Below, piece by piece: positions 1-7,810 of a stretch of 64,000 bases of DNA. The translations under genes were made by a program, and so were the position numbers. The DNA comes from VRUE01 sp963715625 (GTDB taxonomy: Bacteria; Actinomycetota; Thermoleophilia; Solirubrobacterales; 70-9), in assembly GCA_963715625.1 (NCBI GenBank), contig OY970260.1, positions 620,001-684,000 on the forward strand, read 5' to 3'. Each line of letters opens with the position of its first letter. The stretch's first letter is position 1. The notes beneath the pieces were generated by a model, which saw only the letters and a list, made by a program, of their open reading frames with translations, was not told the origin of the DNA and ran no database searches.

Positions 1-1
1 G

Positions 2-652
2 CTGAGGGAGGGCGAGCGGGTGCTCGACGTCGGCTGCGGCTGGGGCAGCTTCCCGCTCTGGGCGGCGACCCGGCACGGGGCGAGCGTCCTCGGCATCACC
101 CTCTCCCTTCCCCAGGCCGAGCGGGCGCGCCAGCGGGCCGAGGCGGCCGGCGTCGCCGACCGGGTCGAGATCCGGGTGATGGACTACCGCGACCTGGCCG
201 GGGAGCGCTTCGACGCGATCTCCAGCATCGGCATGGTCGAGCACGTCGGCGAGGCGCAGATCGACGTCTACGCGCGCACCCTGGCGCGGCTGCTGGAGCC
301 AGGTGGGCGGCTGCTCAACCACGGCATCGCCCGGTTGCGCCACACCGACCCCGAGTCCGGGCCGTTCTCCGAGCGCTACGTCTTCCCCGACGCCGAACCG
401 CTGCCCCTCTCGCGGGTCCTGCTGGCGCTGGAGCGAGCTGGCTTCGTCACCCGCCACGTCGAGGAGTTCGGCGCCGACTACGCCGAGACCCTGCGCCACT
501 GGGCGCGGCGGCTGGACGAGAACCTAGACGACGCGGTCCGCCTCGCCGGTCCCGAACGCGTCCGGGTTTGGCGCCTGTACCTGCGGATGGCACGACGGGG
601 GTTCGAGACCGGCTTCCTCTCCATCTACCAAGCCCGCTGCACGCTGGCTTAA
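2..652 (+). CDS. Cyclopropane-fatty-acyl-phospholipid synthase-like methyltransferase (5' end outside window)
   Basis: This is the C-terminal part of a class I SAM-dependent methyltransferase; the frame is open from the window edge, so the true start lies upstream. SAM-binding motif I (VLDVGCGWG) lies at the very beginning, followed by the acidic motif II region and the EHVG segment typical of the mycolic acid cyclopropane synthase/CFA family. The end, GFETGFLSIYQ, matches the usual C-terminus of that family. Family members methylate or cyclopropanate unsaturated acyl chains of membrane phospholipids. Catalytic residues upstream of motif I cannot be judged. The gene converges on the HAD gene and both end at the same palindrome. 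Confidence 0.85.
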   Translation: MREGERVLDVGCGWGSFPLWAATRHGASVLGITLSLPQAERARQRAEAAGVADRVEIRVMDYRDLAGERFDAISSIGMVEHVGEAQIDVYARTLARLLEPGGRLLNHGIARLRHTDPESGPFSERYVFPDAEPLPLSRVLLALERAGFVTRHVEEFGADYAETLRHWARRLDENLDDAVRLAGPERVRVWRLYLRMARRGFETGFLSIYQARCTLA

Positions 653-768
653 GAGACCATCCCGGCAGGGGTTCCACTTAACTTTTTCGGTGGATCGGGG
701 TTGGGCTGGCGCCCAAACGCAGTTGACGAAAAAGTACAAGACGTTCCACCCCTGCCGGGATGGTCTCT
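652..768. repeat. Long palindrome (21-bp perfect arms) between convergent genes
   Basis: Arms 652-672 and 748-768 are perfect reverse complements. A second inner pairing (CTTTTTCG with CGAAAAAG) is separated by about 40 nt. The right arm covers two bases of the HAD stop codon (767-769). The element is near-identical in arms and inner T-run/A-run to the one at 10947-11054. Position between convergent genes fits a bidirectional terminator, but there is no run of T after the stem. Confidence 0.85.
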
Positions 769-1450
769 ATACCGGGAAGTGGTCTGAGACCTGGGTGATT
801 GCCCAATCGGCGCCAGCTTGTTTGAGCTGATCGATTTTGTAGCTGCCCGTGGCCACGCCCACTACCTTGATCCCGGCGCCGTGGCCGGCTTTGACGTCGC
901 GGGGGGTGTCGCCGACGGCGATGCTGGCTCCGTCGGCGAGGGTGCCGCCGGAGACGAGGGCGCCGCGTTGCAGGGCCGCTTTGGTGACCTCCGTGCGATC
1001 GGCGGAGTCGGAGCCGTAGCCGCCGAAGCTGAAGAAGCGGTTGAGGCGGGCACGGGCGAGCTTGATGTGGGCGGCGGCCTCGATGTTGCCGGTGACCAGG
1101 CCGAGCAGGATGCCGTCGTCGATCAGGCGGTCGAGAAGCTCCTCGATGCCGGGCATGACTCGATAGCCCTCGGACTCGGCGACGGTGTCCGGCAGGTGCT
1201 TGAGGTAGCAGCCGATCGCCTTCGAGCGCTCTTCCTGCGTGCCCTCGCGGCCGATCACCTCGCGGAAGACGATCGCGGCGATCTCCGGGTCGGTCATGCC
1301 GGCGTCGGTGTGCTCGGCGATGTCGGCCCCGACCCCGTGCAGCTGCTCGAATGCGCGCTGCCAGGCGGCACCACCCGCCCCGCCGGTGACGAGAAGCGTG
1401 CCGTCGATGTCGAAAAGCACGGCACGGATGAGAGCGTTACGAGCAGGCAC
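767..1450 (-). CDS. HAD-superfamily phosphatase
   Basis: A 227-residue haloacid-dehalogenase-type hydrolase, probably a phosphoglycolate phosphatase-like or nucleotide phosphatase; the substrate is unknown. Motif I is FDIDGTLL near the N-terminus (two catalytic Asp), motif II is the LVTGN segment, and motif IV is VGDTPRDV (Mg-binding acidic pair). I chose the GTG at 1450 because GGAGGA lies about 7 nt upstream and because the preceding gene's restored frame ends at TGA one base earlier. The open frame extends to 1522 but that part overlaps the upstream gene. It is the last gene of the operon running from 3605 down. Confidence 0.85.
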   Translation of the reverse strand: MPARNALIRAVLFDIDGTLLVTGGAGGAAWQRAFEQLHGVGADIAEHTDAGMTDPEIAAIVFREVIGREGTQEERSKAIGCYLKHLPDTVAESEGYRVMPGIEELLDRLIDDGILLGLVTGNIEAAAHIKLARARLNRFFSFGGYGSDSADRTEVTKAALQRGALVSGGTLADGASIAVGDTPRDVKAGHGAGIKVVGVATGSYKIDQLKQAGADWAITQVSDHFPV

Positions 1451-1453
1451 GTC

Positions 1454-2134
1454 AGCGCTCCTCCGGAAGGAGCAGGACCGCCGCCACCAACTTCGTGCAC
1501 CATCCGTCCCGAGGTTCGGCAAGGCTCACGGTCAGGAGCACATCGGAGTCGGCACGCAGGCCGAGATCGGCGAGGCCATGGGTGCCGATGCCAGCCGCCA
1601 CCAGTCTCGGCGCCACCAGGTAGTCGGTCAGTGCCAGGTCGTAGCCCTGGTTATCGAGCTCGAAACGGCTCGCGGCCTAGGGCGACTCGCACCGGGCCAC
1701 GGCTGCTCCAGGCGAAATTCCAGGCGCCGGGGCCGTACCAATGCCAGCGATGCCTCCACCCCCTGCATGGCCTCCTCCTCCGGCATCGCCGCGCCGCGAT
1801 TGCCGAGAAGGACGGGTCCCTCGACGAGGTGGGGAACGAGGACTCGGCCCGCGTCGCCTCGATCGACCCTCCCGGTCAACTGCCAGCGCGTGACACCCAC
1901 CTCAACGTTCTCGGGCTGCGAGGGATCGTCCAGGTTGTCGCCGTATTCGATTCGCACGATGTCGAGAGGTTCGATGTCGCGTCCATCGACCCGGTAATGA
2001 CTGGAGGCAAGCTCTCTGTGGAGCCTGCGAGACACCGGCCTCAACCAGCCCCCGGTCCGCTCCGAGATTCCGGCCACGCACCGACCTCCCCACTTCTTTG
2101 AGCACGCGAGAACCAGCATCTCGTCCGTCGGCAT
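1454..2134 (-). pseudogene. Dual-OB-like domain protein, interrupted by a frameshift near 1665-1678
   Basis: The frame opens at ATG 2134 (MPTDEMLVLACSKKWGGRC) and runs in register to about 1670, then hits a stop at 1628. A -1 shift near 1665-1678 restores a second frame reading RFELDNQGYDLALTDYLVAPRL and ending at TGA 1454, one base before the HAD start, which is exactly where an operon gene should end. The whole therefore encodes about 226 residues. The N-terminal pattern (cysteine-lysine start, GGWLRPVS, then LDIVRIEY) resembles the predicted nucleic-acid-binding dual-OB domain; that assignment is from memory of the family. It could be a real mutation or a sequencing indel. Confidence 0.6.
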
Positions 2135-2140
2135 GCGTGT

Positions 2141-2581
2141 CTACAGGTGCACCGCGGTCAGGGCGGGCCAGTGGATGGACAGGTACTCGACCACGAGCCT
2201 GCGATGGCAGTGCTCGGGGGTGGCCTCGCTGCAGAGCAGCACCGTCCGCGCCTCGAACTCCGCCGGGTCGAGCTCACTCTCGACCCGGCGATCGCGCATC
2301 AGCGCTAGGAAGCGCTCTTCGTATTCCGGCCAGGAAATGCTCTTCTGCTTCTTGTAGGCATCGAGGATCTCCTGGCTCGGTGCCAGCGACGGAGCGTGCT
2401 CGTAATCGGCGTCCACCAGCTCACGCAGGAAATAGGCCAGGTCGTCACGCTTGGCGAAGCCGGCCAGCTGAGACCTGTTGTTGAGCCGAACGTCGAGCAG
2501 CCGCTCGATCCGGTGCGCCTTCAGGCGGCTGAAGAAATCCTCGGCGGTTGTCTGCGTGAAACCGATTGTGAAGATCTCCAC
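2141..2581 (-). CDS. DUF488 family protein (second copy)
   Basis: A 146-residue DUF488 protein. It starts with the family signature (EIFTIGFTQ, where copy one has LFTIGHSN), has RLLDVRLNNRS in place of the DVRSWPHS motif, and ends with the conserved cysteine-histidine box (LLCSEATPEHCHRR). GTG 2581 is chosen because AGGAG lies 6 nt upstream and homology begins there. It overlaps the end of the upstream DUF488 gene by 61 nt, implying translational coupling. The biochemical role of DUF488 is not established; the CHRR box suggests metal or redox chemistry. The two copies differ enough in the middle to be old paralogues that may pair. Confidence 0.85.
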   Translation of the reverse strand: MEIFTIGFTQTTAEDFFSRLKAHRIERLLDVRLNNRSQLAGFAKRDDLAYFLRELVDADYEHAPSLAPSQEILDAYKKQKSISWPEYEERFLALMRDRRVESELDPAEFEARTVLLCSEATPEHCHRRLVVEYLSIHWPALTAVHL

Positions 2582-3084
2582 AGGCTCTCCTCGTCGTCGA
2601 AAAGCGACCCCTCCGAGAGGGCTATAGGCTCCGATTCCACTTCGCAGCGGCCGTCGCCCCGGATATGGCCGATCGTCAAACCCTCCTCCAGCAGAACCTT
2701 GGCGACAAGCAGGCGACGGTGGCAGGAGGTGGGGTCCTCCTCGCTGCACATGATCGCGACCCGGTGGAGCTCCGCCCCCCGGCGCAACCTCTCGATCCCG
2801 GCGCGGAACTCGGCGCTCTTCGCAACCTCTCCGTAGAGGACATGCCCAGTCGCGTCATAGAGCCCGGCAGACTCCGGGCGTCCACCCAGCTCCTTGCCGA
2901 GGAACAGGTACCGAGCGCCTGCCGCCTTGGCGATCTCCCCGATCCGCGATCGGTCGACCCACTCCACATAACGCGAATGGGGCCAGGACCGAACGTCCAC
3001 CAGCACCTCGATGCCATGGTCGGACAGCAGCCGCTGAAAGCGATCTGCGGAGTGGTTCGAGTGACCGATGGTGAATAGCTGCAT
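2521..3084 (-). CDS. DUF488 family protein (first copy)
   Basis: A 187-residue DUF488 protein with MQLFTIGHSNHS at the N-terminus, the DVRSWPHSRYVEW motif, a GKELGGRP segment and the MCSEEDPTSCHRR box. This is the standard complete pattern of the family. The last 20 or so residues, low in complexity and basic, overlap the next gene. A TANNNT-type hexamer (TAGGCT) lies 8 nt before the ATG and overlaps the upstream gene's stop, so an internal promoter giving a leaderless message is possible. Function is unknown; it belongs to the five-gene operon. Confidence 0.88.
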   Translation of the reverse strand: MQLFTIGHSNHSADRFQRLLSDHGIEVLVDVRSWPHSRYVEWVDRSRIGEIAKAAGARYLFLGKELGGRPESAGLYDATGHVLYGEVAKSAEFRAGIERLRRGAELHRVAIMCSEEDPTSCHRRLLVAKVLLEEGLTIGHIRGDGRCEVESEPIALSEGSLFDDEESLWRSSQSVSRRQPPRISSAA

Positions 3085-3095
3085 CGGGGCTCAGC

Positions 3096-3605
3096 CTACG
3101 GGGCTGCTGCCTGTTCGCCAACCGCCTGGCGAATGGTCGCACCGAAATCGGGGTCGGAGAGCACCGCACGCAACTGGCTACCACACTCCTCGGGGTTCCC
3201 ACAGGAGATCACCCGAGCGCGCTCGTAACCCTCAAGCATTGCCTGGACCTCGGAGACATGCGAGTCCTCCCGGGTGATCCGCAAGCCGATTATCGGGCGG
3301 CGGTGGCTGTAAGCCAGGGTGAGCTCCACATCCGCGGTCTCACCAGGCTCGCCAAGCAACGCAATCACGCAGTCGGCGTGCTCAACGGCGTGGCGAATAT
3401 CTCCGAAGAGGTGGCTCGGATCGCGATTACGGTCCGGATCCTCCGTCGGCCAGCCGACGACCGGCCATCCACCCGCCTCGCAAACCTCCATGATGCGCTC
3501 ATGCACGGAATCCTCGGCCGAGCGGTCCGCTGCGGAGGAGATCAGATAGATCCAGGCGGCCCCGTCGACGACTGCCGCCTTGGCTGCTGGGTGCTCATCG
3601 ATCAT
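3096..3605 (-). CDS. Nucleoside 2-deoxyribosyltransferase-like protein
   Basis: A 169-residue Rossmann-like protein resembling the nucleoside 2-deoxyribosyltransferase family. It has a hydrophobic first strand (IYLISSA), a DIRHAVEHADCVIALLGEP segment, and a GETADVELTLAYSHRRPIIGL segment matching the family's conserved 'E-x-G-x-A-x-x-x-x-x-P-v-i' region, with ADVELTLAY supplying the catalytic Glu candidate. Such enzymes cleave or transfer the base of (deoxy)nucleotides. It is first in the operon: TAAACT lies 9 nt upstream of ATG 3605, a -10 placement giving a leaderless mRNA. A TIR-like NAD-processing fold is an alternative reading, less likely. Confidence 0.65.
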   Translation of the reverse strand: MIDEHPAAKAAVVDGAAWIYLISSAADRSAEDSVHERIMEVCEAGGWPVVGWPTEDPDRNRDPSHLFGDIRHAVEHADCVIALLGEPGETADVELTLAYSHRRPIIGLRITREDSHVSEVQAMLEGYERARVISCGNPEECGSQLRAVLSDPDFGATIRQAVGEQAAAP

Positions 3606-3644
3606 CCAACCCGGAGTTTAGGTTGACCGGCGGCCAGCACTTAC

Positions 3645-4646
3645 TCACTCGCCACTCAGCATCTCCCGCTGGCTGAGCCAGTAGAGCAGGCCGAGGGCCG
3701 GTAGGACCAGGACCGCCGCGACGAGGAAGACGACGATCACGGCGGCGAGGGTGTCGGGTGGGGCGGCCGACTGGGTTACCTTCAGCGAGGTCGGCAGCAG
3801 GTAGGGGAACTGGGCGACGCCCCAGCCCCAGATCACGGCGACGACGGCGCCTGCCGCGAGCGGGCGCAGCCCGCGGCGGGCGCCGCGCAGGAGCAGGCCG
3901 ATGACGCCGAGGCCGCAGAGCCCGGAGAGGATCACCAGCGGCAGCCCGTCGCCCGTGAGGCCGTCGTAAACGTAGCGCGCTTCGTCGTGCAGGGCGAAGA
4001 TCCCGGCGAGCGCGAAGGCGCCTGCGACCAGCGCCGCGGCGAGGGCGCGGCGGGCGAAGTAGTCCTCGAGGTCGGCGGCCCCGGAGCGGCGGGCGTCGGC
4101 GACGAGGAAGACGGCGGCGACGTAGGCGCCGCTGGCGACGAAGAGCGCGCCGGTGAGCAGCGGCAGCGGCTGCAGCCAGGTGGAGAAGGCGTCGCCGTCG
4201 CCGGCGGCGGGGACGTTGCCGGCGGCGACGGCGCCGACGACCGTGCCCATGAAGAAGGGGGTGAGCACCGAGGAGATCGCGAAGGTGGCGCCCAGGGCAC
4301 GCTGCGCCTCCAGCGAGCGGATCGACTCGCGGAAGGCGAAGCCGGCGCCGCGCAGGACGATGCCCACCGCGGCCAGCGCCAGCGGCACGTAGAGCGTCGA
4401 CATGATCGCCCCGAAGGCCTCCGAGAAGGCGGTCCAGAGGACGACGAGGATGAAGATCAGCCAGACGTGGTTTGCCTCCCAGACCGGGGTCAGCGAGCGC
4501 TCGATCAGGGCCCGCGGCCGCCGTCCCTTCTCGGCGTCGCCGGCGATCAGGTCCCAGAACCCGGCGCCGAAATCGGCGCCGCCGAAGAGCGCGTAGAGCG
4601 TCGCCCCGGTCCAGAGGATCACCGCGGCGACATCGGCCCGCGTCAC
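3645..4646 (-). CDS. cydB: Cytochrome bd ubiquinol oxidase subunit II
   Basis: A 333-residue multi-span membrane protein with the CydB pattern: an N-terminal GADFGAGFWDL segment, TPVWEANHVWLIF and the following SEAFGAIMSTLYVPL helix. About eight or nine hydrophobic helices are visible. It forms the quinol oxidase with CydA in the cytoplasmic membrane, giving high-affinity oxygen respiration. It starts at GTG 4646, downstream of cydA, but a 47-bp palindrome occupies most of the 64-nt gap, so the subunits may not be translated from one unprocessed message at equal level. Confidence 0.95.
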   Translation of the reverse strand: MTRADVAAVILWTGATLYALFGGADFGAGFWDLIAGDAEKGRRPRALIERSLTPVWEANHVWLIFILVVLWTAFSEAFGAIMSTLYVPLALAAVGIVLRGAGFAFRESIRSLEAQRALGATFAISSVLTPFFMGTVVGAVAAGNVPAAGDGDAFSTWLQPLPLLTGALFVASGAYVAAVFLVADARRSGAADLEDYFARRALAAALVAGAFALAGIFALHDEARYVYDGLTGDGLPLVILSGLCGLGVIGLLLRGARRGLRPLAAGAVVAVIWGWGVAQFPYLLPTSLKVTQSAAPPDTLAAVIVVFLVAAVLVLPALGLLYWLSQREMLSGE

Positions 4647-4661
4647 CCCCCCACCCCCCCG

Positions 4662-4708
4662 CCGACGGGCCGGAAACGTCCAAATATTGGACGTTTGAGT
4701 CCCGTCGG
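4662..4708. repeat. Palindrome in the cydA-cydB gap
   Basis: Outer arms CCGACGGG (4662-4669) and CCCGTCGG (4701-4708) enclose a perfect inner stem (AAACGTCCAA at 4674-4683 with TTGGACGTTT at 4687-4696). It lies inside an operon, which argues against a strong terminator. The outer CCGACGGG arm is shared with the palindrome at 23326-23376. Confidence 0.85.
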
Positions 4709-4710
4709 CG

Positions 4711-6102
4711 TCATGGCGTGAGCTCCGCCGGGGGGCCGTAGGGGGTTTCGCTGTCGTCGGCCTCCTCGTCCTGCTCGCGCCAGCGGCGGGAGAGGGTGCG
4801 GAGGACGAGGATCGCCGCCGTGCCGAGGCCCGCGTAGAGGAGGACGACGCCGCCGAAGGCGAACCAGATCCCCTCCGCCTCGGTCACCGCTTCTTCGGTG
4901 CGCATGAAGCCCTGCACGATCCAGGGCTGGCGCCCGACCTCGGTGACGATCCAGCCGGCCCAGACGGCGAGGACCGCGGCCGCGCCTGAGATCGCCACCG
5001 CGCGCAGGAACCAGGGCGTGCCCGGGATGTCGCGCCGTCGCCACCAGGCGAACGCCAGCCAGCCGGCCAGCGCGAGCAGCCCGAAGCCGATCCCGACCAT
5101 CGCGTCGAATGAGAGGTGCAGCAGCGTGTTGGCCGGGGGCCGGTCGTTGACGGGGACGTCGTCGAGGCCGGTGACAACGGTGTCGGTGCTGAAGCCGACC
5201 AGCCAGGAGTCGAGGCCCGGGATGCCGATCGCGCCCTTGACCCCGTCGTCGGTGCAGATGCCGCCCAGGTACTCGGTCTGGTCGGGGCCGGTCTCCTGGA
5301 CGCACTCGAAGGCGGCGAACTTGGCCGGCTGGTGGTCGGCGACTTCGCGCGCCGCCAGGTCCCCCCAGAAGATCTGCAGCGGGGTGGCGATGCAGGCGAT
5401 CGCCAGCGGGATCAGCAGGCCGAGGCGGTGCAGGCGGTCGCGGCGCCCGCGCAGCATCCCGACCGCGTAGACGGAGGCGAAGAGGAAGCCGGCGACCATG
5501 TAGGCGGCGAGGATCATGTGCGGGACCTCGTAGGTCCAGGCGGGGCTGAAGAGCACCTCGAGCGGATCGGTCCCGACCACCTTGCCGGCGGCGTCGAGGG
5601 TGAACCCTTGCGGGGTGTTCATCCAGGCGTTGGCGGTGACCACGGAGAAGGCGCCGCCGATGCCGGCGACCAGCATCGGCACGCCCGACCAGAAGTGCGC
5701 CCAGCCGCTCAGCCGCTTCCAGCCGTAGATGTAGATCGCGAGGAAGATCGCCTCGGTGAAGAAGAAGATGCCCTCGACCGCGAAGGCGATCCCGAAGGCG
5801 TCGCCGAAGCGTTCCATGAAACGCGGCCAGAGCAGCCCGAACTCGAAGGTGAGGACGGTGCCGGTGACGGCGCCGGTGGCGAAGGTGACCGCGGCCGCCT
5901 TCGACCAGCGGCGGGCGAGCCGCATCGCGTCGGGGTCGTCCCGTCGCAGCCCGATCCAGTTGGCGGTGAGGACGATCGCCGGGAAGGCGACGCCGATGCA
6001 GGCGAGGACGATGTGGAAGCCGAGCGTGAAGGCCATCAGCTCGCGCGCGGCGAGCAGGTTCGACTCCGTCGCCGCGATCGGGAGGGAGTCGAGCAGCGGC
6101 AT
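4711..6102 (-). CDS. cydA: Cytochrome bd ubiquinol oxidase subunit I
   Basis: A 463-residue haem-bearing subunit of cytochrome bd oxidase. The N-terminal helix carries the b595/d haem histidine (FTLGFHIVLACIGV), and the low-spin haem His lies in YEVPHMILAAYM. The FGLLWPRFMERFGDAFGIAFAVEGIFFFTEAIFLAIYIYGW block is diagnostic. The quinol-binding Q-loop appears to be of the short type common in Gram-positive bacteria. The start lies three bases after the pgi stop, so pgi and cydA are probably co-transcribed. Confidence 0.95.
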   Translation of the reverse strand: MPLLDSLPIAATESNLLAARELMAFTLGFHIVLACIGVAFPAIVLTANWIGLRRDDPDAMRLARRWSKAAAVTFATGAVTGTVLTFEFGLLWPRFMERFGDAFGIAFAVEGIFFFTEAIFLAIYIYGWKRLSGWAHFWSGVPMLVAGIGGAFSVVTANAWMNTPQGFTLDAAGKVVGTDPLEVLFSPAWTYEVPHMILAAYMVAGFLFASVYAVGMLRGRRDRLHRLGLLIPLAIACIATPLQIFWGDLAAREVADHQPAKFAAFECVQETGPDQTEYLGGICTDDGVKGAIGIPGLDSWLVGFSTDTVVTGLDDVPVNDRPPANTLLHLSFDAMVGIGFGLLALAGWLAFAWWRRRDIPGTPWFLRAVAISGAAAVLAVWAGWIVTEVGRQPWIVQGFMRTEEAVTEAEGIWFAFGGVVLLYAGLGTAAILVLRTLSRRWREQDEEADDSETPYGPPAELTP

Positions 6103-6105
6103 CGA

Positions 6106-7737
6106 CTACTCCTCCGCCCTCGCCTGGCGGTAACGGCGGATCAGGGCGTTGGTCGAGCTGTCGTGTCCGAGCTGCGGCTCCTCGTCGGCCTCGAGCTCGG
6201 GGATGATCGCCACCGCGAGCGCCTTGCCCAGCTCGACCCCCCACTGGTCGAAGGAGTCGATCCCCCACACCGTTCCCTGGGTGAAGGCGCTGTGCTCGTA
6301 GAGGGCGATGAGGGTGCCCAGGGTGTGCGGGTCGAGGCGCTCGGCGAGGATCGTGTTGGAGGGGCGGTTGCCCTCCATCACGCGGTGGGGAACGACGGGC
6401 TCGGGGGTGCCCTCGGCGCGGACCTGCTCGGGCGTCTTGCCGAAGGCGAGCGCCTCGCTCTGGGCGAAGACGTTGGACATCAGCAGGTCGTGGTGGTTGC
6501 CGAGCGGGTTGTTCGAGCGCATGAAGCCGATGAAGTCGCAGGGGATCGTCCGCGTGCCCTGGTGGATCAGCTGGTAGAAGGAGTGCTGGCCGTTGGTCCC
6601 CGGCTCGCCCCAGAAGATCGCCCCGGTGTCGTAGTCGACCCGGGTGCCGTCCACTGCCACGTGCTTGCCGTTCGACTCCATCGTCAGTTGCTGGAGATAG
6701 GCCGGAAAACGGTGCAGATACTGGTCGTAGGGTAGGACGGCGCACGTTTCGGTGCCGAAGAAGTTGCCGTACCAGACCGAGAGCAGGCCCATCAGCGCGG
6801 GCAGGTTCGCGGCCAGGGGGGCCTCGCGGAAGTGCTCGTCCATCGCGTGGAAGCCGGCCAGCATCTCGGCGAAGCGGGCGGGGCCGATCGCCAGCATGGT
6901 CGAGAGGCCGATCGCCGAGTCCATCGAGTAGCGGCCCCCCACCCACTCCCAGAAGCCGAACATGTTCTCCGTGTCGATGCCGAACTTCGCGACCTCCTCT
7001 GGGTTGGTCGAGACGGCGACGAAATGCCTGGCGACTGCGGCCTCGTCTCCCCCGAGCCCGGCCAGCGACCACTCGCGCGCGGTCCGCGCGTTGGTCATCG
7101 TCTCCAGCGTGGTGAAGGTCTTGGAGGAGATGACGAAGAGCGTCTCCTCCGGGTCGAGGTCGCGGGTGGACTCGGCGAAGTCGGTGCCGTTGACGTTGGA
7201 GACGAAGCGGAGGGTCAGCTCGCGGCGCGCGTAGTGGCGCAGCGCCTCGTAGGCCATCGTCGGGCCGAGGTCCGAGCCGCCGATGCCGACGTTGACGACG
7301 TTGCGGATCGGCTTGCCGGTGTGCCCCTTCCACTCGCCCGAGCGGACCCGCTCGGCGAAGGCGCCCATGCGGTCGAGCACCTCGTGCACCTGCTTGACCA
7401 CGTCGACGCCGTCGACGATCAGCGAGCGCTCGCGCGGCATGCGCAGCGCCACGTGCAAGACGGCGCGGTCCTCGGAGACGTTGATGCGCTCGCCGGCGAA
7501 CATCGCTTCGCGGCGCTCCTCCACCCCGCGCTCTGCGGCGAGCCGGCCGAGCAGCATCACCGTCTCGTCGACGATCCGGTTCTTGGAGAAGTCGAGGTGC
7601 AGACCGGCGCCGTCGGCGACCAGCCGCTCGCCGCGGGTGGGATCGGACGCGAAGAGGTCGCGCAGGTGCACGTCCTTCAGCGTCGCGTAGTGCTCCTCGA
7701 GCGCCCGCCAGGCCGGCGCCTGCCGCAACTCGCTCAT
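6106..7737 (-). CDS. pgi: Glucose-6-phosphate isomerase
   Basis: A 543-residue phosphoglucose isomerase, typical in length, interconverting glucose-6-phosphate and fructose-6-phosphate. Visible signatures are NVVNVGIGGSDLGP, FVSNVNGTDF, SKTFTTLETMTNA, the EWVGGRYSMDSAIG block with the phosphate-binding residues, and FWGEPGTNGQHSFYQLIHQG. An AAGGAGGGG ribosome-binding site lies 2-3 nt before ATG 7737. The gene sits between tal and cydA on the same strand; a 45-bp palindrome separates it from tal. Confidence 0.97.
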   Translation of the reverse strand: MSELRQAPAWRALEEHYATLKDVHLRDLFASDPTRGERLVADGAGLHLDFSKNRIVDETVMLLGRLAAERGVEERREAMFAGERINVSEDRAVLHVALRMPRERSLIVDGVDVVKQVHEVLDRMGAFAERVRSGEWKGHTGKPIRNVVNVGIGGSDLGPTMAYEALRHYARRELTLRFVSNVNGTDFAESTRDLDPEETLFVISSKTFTTLETMTNARTAREWSLAGLGGDEAAVARHFVAVSTNPEEVAKFGIDTENMFGFWEWVGGRYSMDSAIGLSTMLAIGPARFAEMLAGFHAMDEHFREAPLAANLPALMGLLSVWYGNFFGTETCAVLPYDQYLHRFPAYLQQLTMESNGKHVAVDGTRVDYDTGAIFWGEPGTNGQHSFYQLIHQGTRTIPCDFIGFMRSNNPLGNHHDLLMSNVFAQSEALAFGKTPEQVRAEGTPEPVVPHRVMEGNRPSNTILAERLDPHTLGTLIALYEHSAFTQGTVWGIDSFDQWGVELGKALAVAIIPELEADEEPQLGHDSSTNALIRRYRQARAEE

Positions 7738-7747
7738 AACCCCTCCT

Positions 7748-7792
7748 TCCGGTGCGCTTTATGTCGTCTATGACGACATAAAGCGCACCGGA
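7748..7792. repeat. Perfect 21-bp palindrome between tal and pgi
   Basis: Arms 7748-7768 and 7772-7792 are perfect reverse complements around a 3-nt centre. The outer arm TTCCGGTGCGC followed by TTAT is shared with the palindromes at 35307-35353 and 58370-58416, each time followed by different inner bases that still pair. Confidence 0.9.
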
Positions 7793-7810
7793 GCGGGTTG
7801 GGCGGGCAGG

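Noticed and set aside
3096..3605. A TIR-domain NADase as the first gene of the five-gene operon
   Set aside because: The ADVELTLAYSHRRPIIGL segment fits the nucleoside deoxyribosyltransferase family better; the TIR Glu motif is not evident.
4643..7333. 896-codon minus-strand open frame over cydA and pgi
   Set aside because: It is arginine/proline-rich shadow coding in another frame of two well-supported genes, a common effect at 70% G+C.
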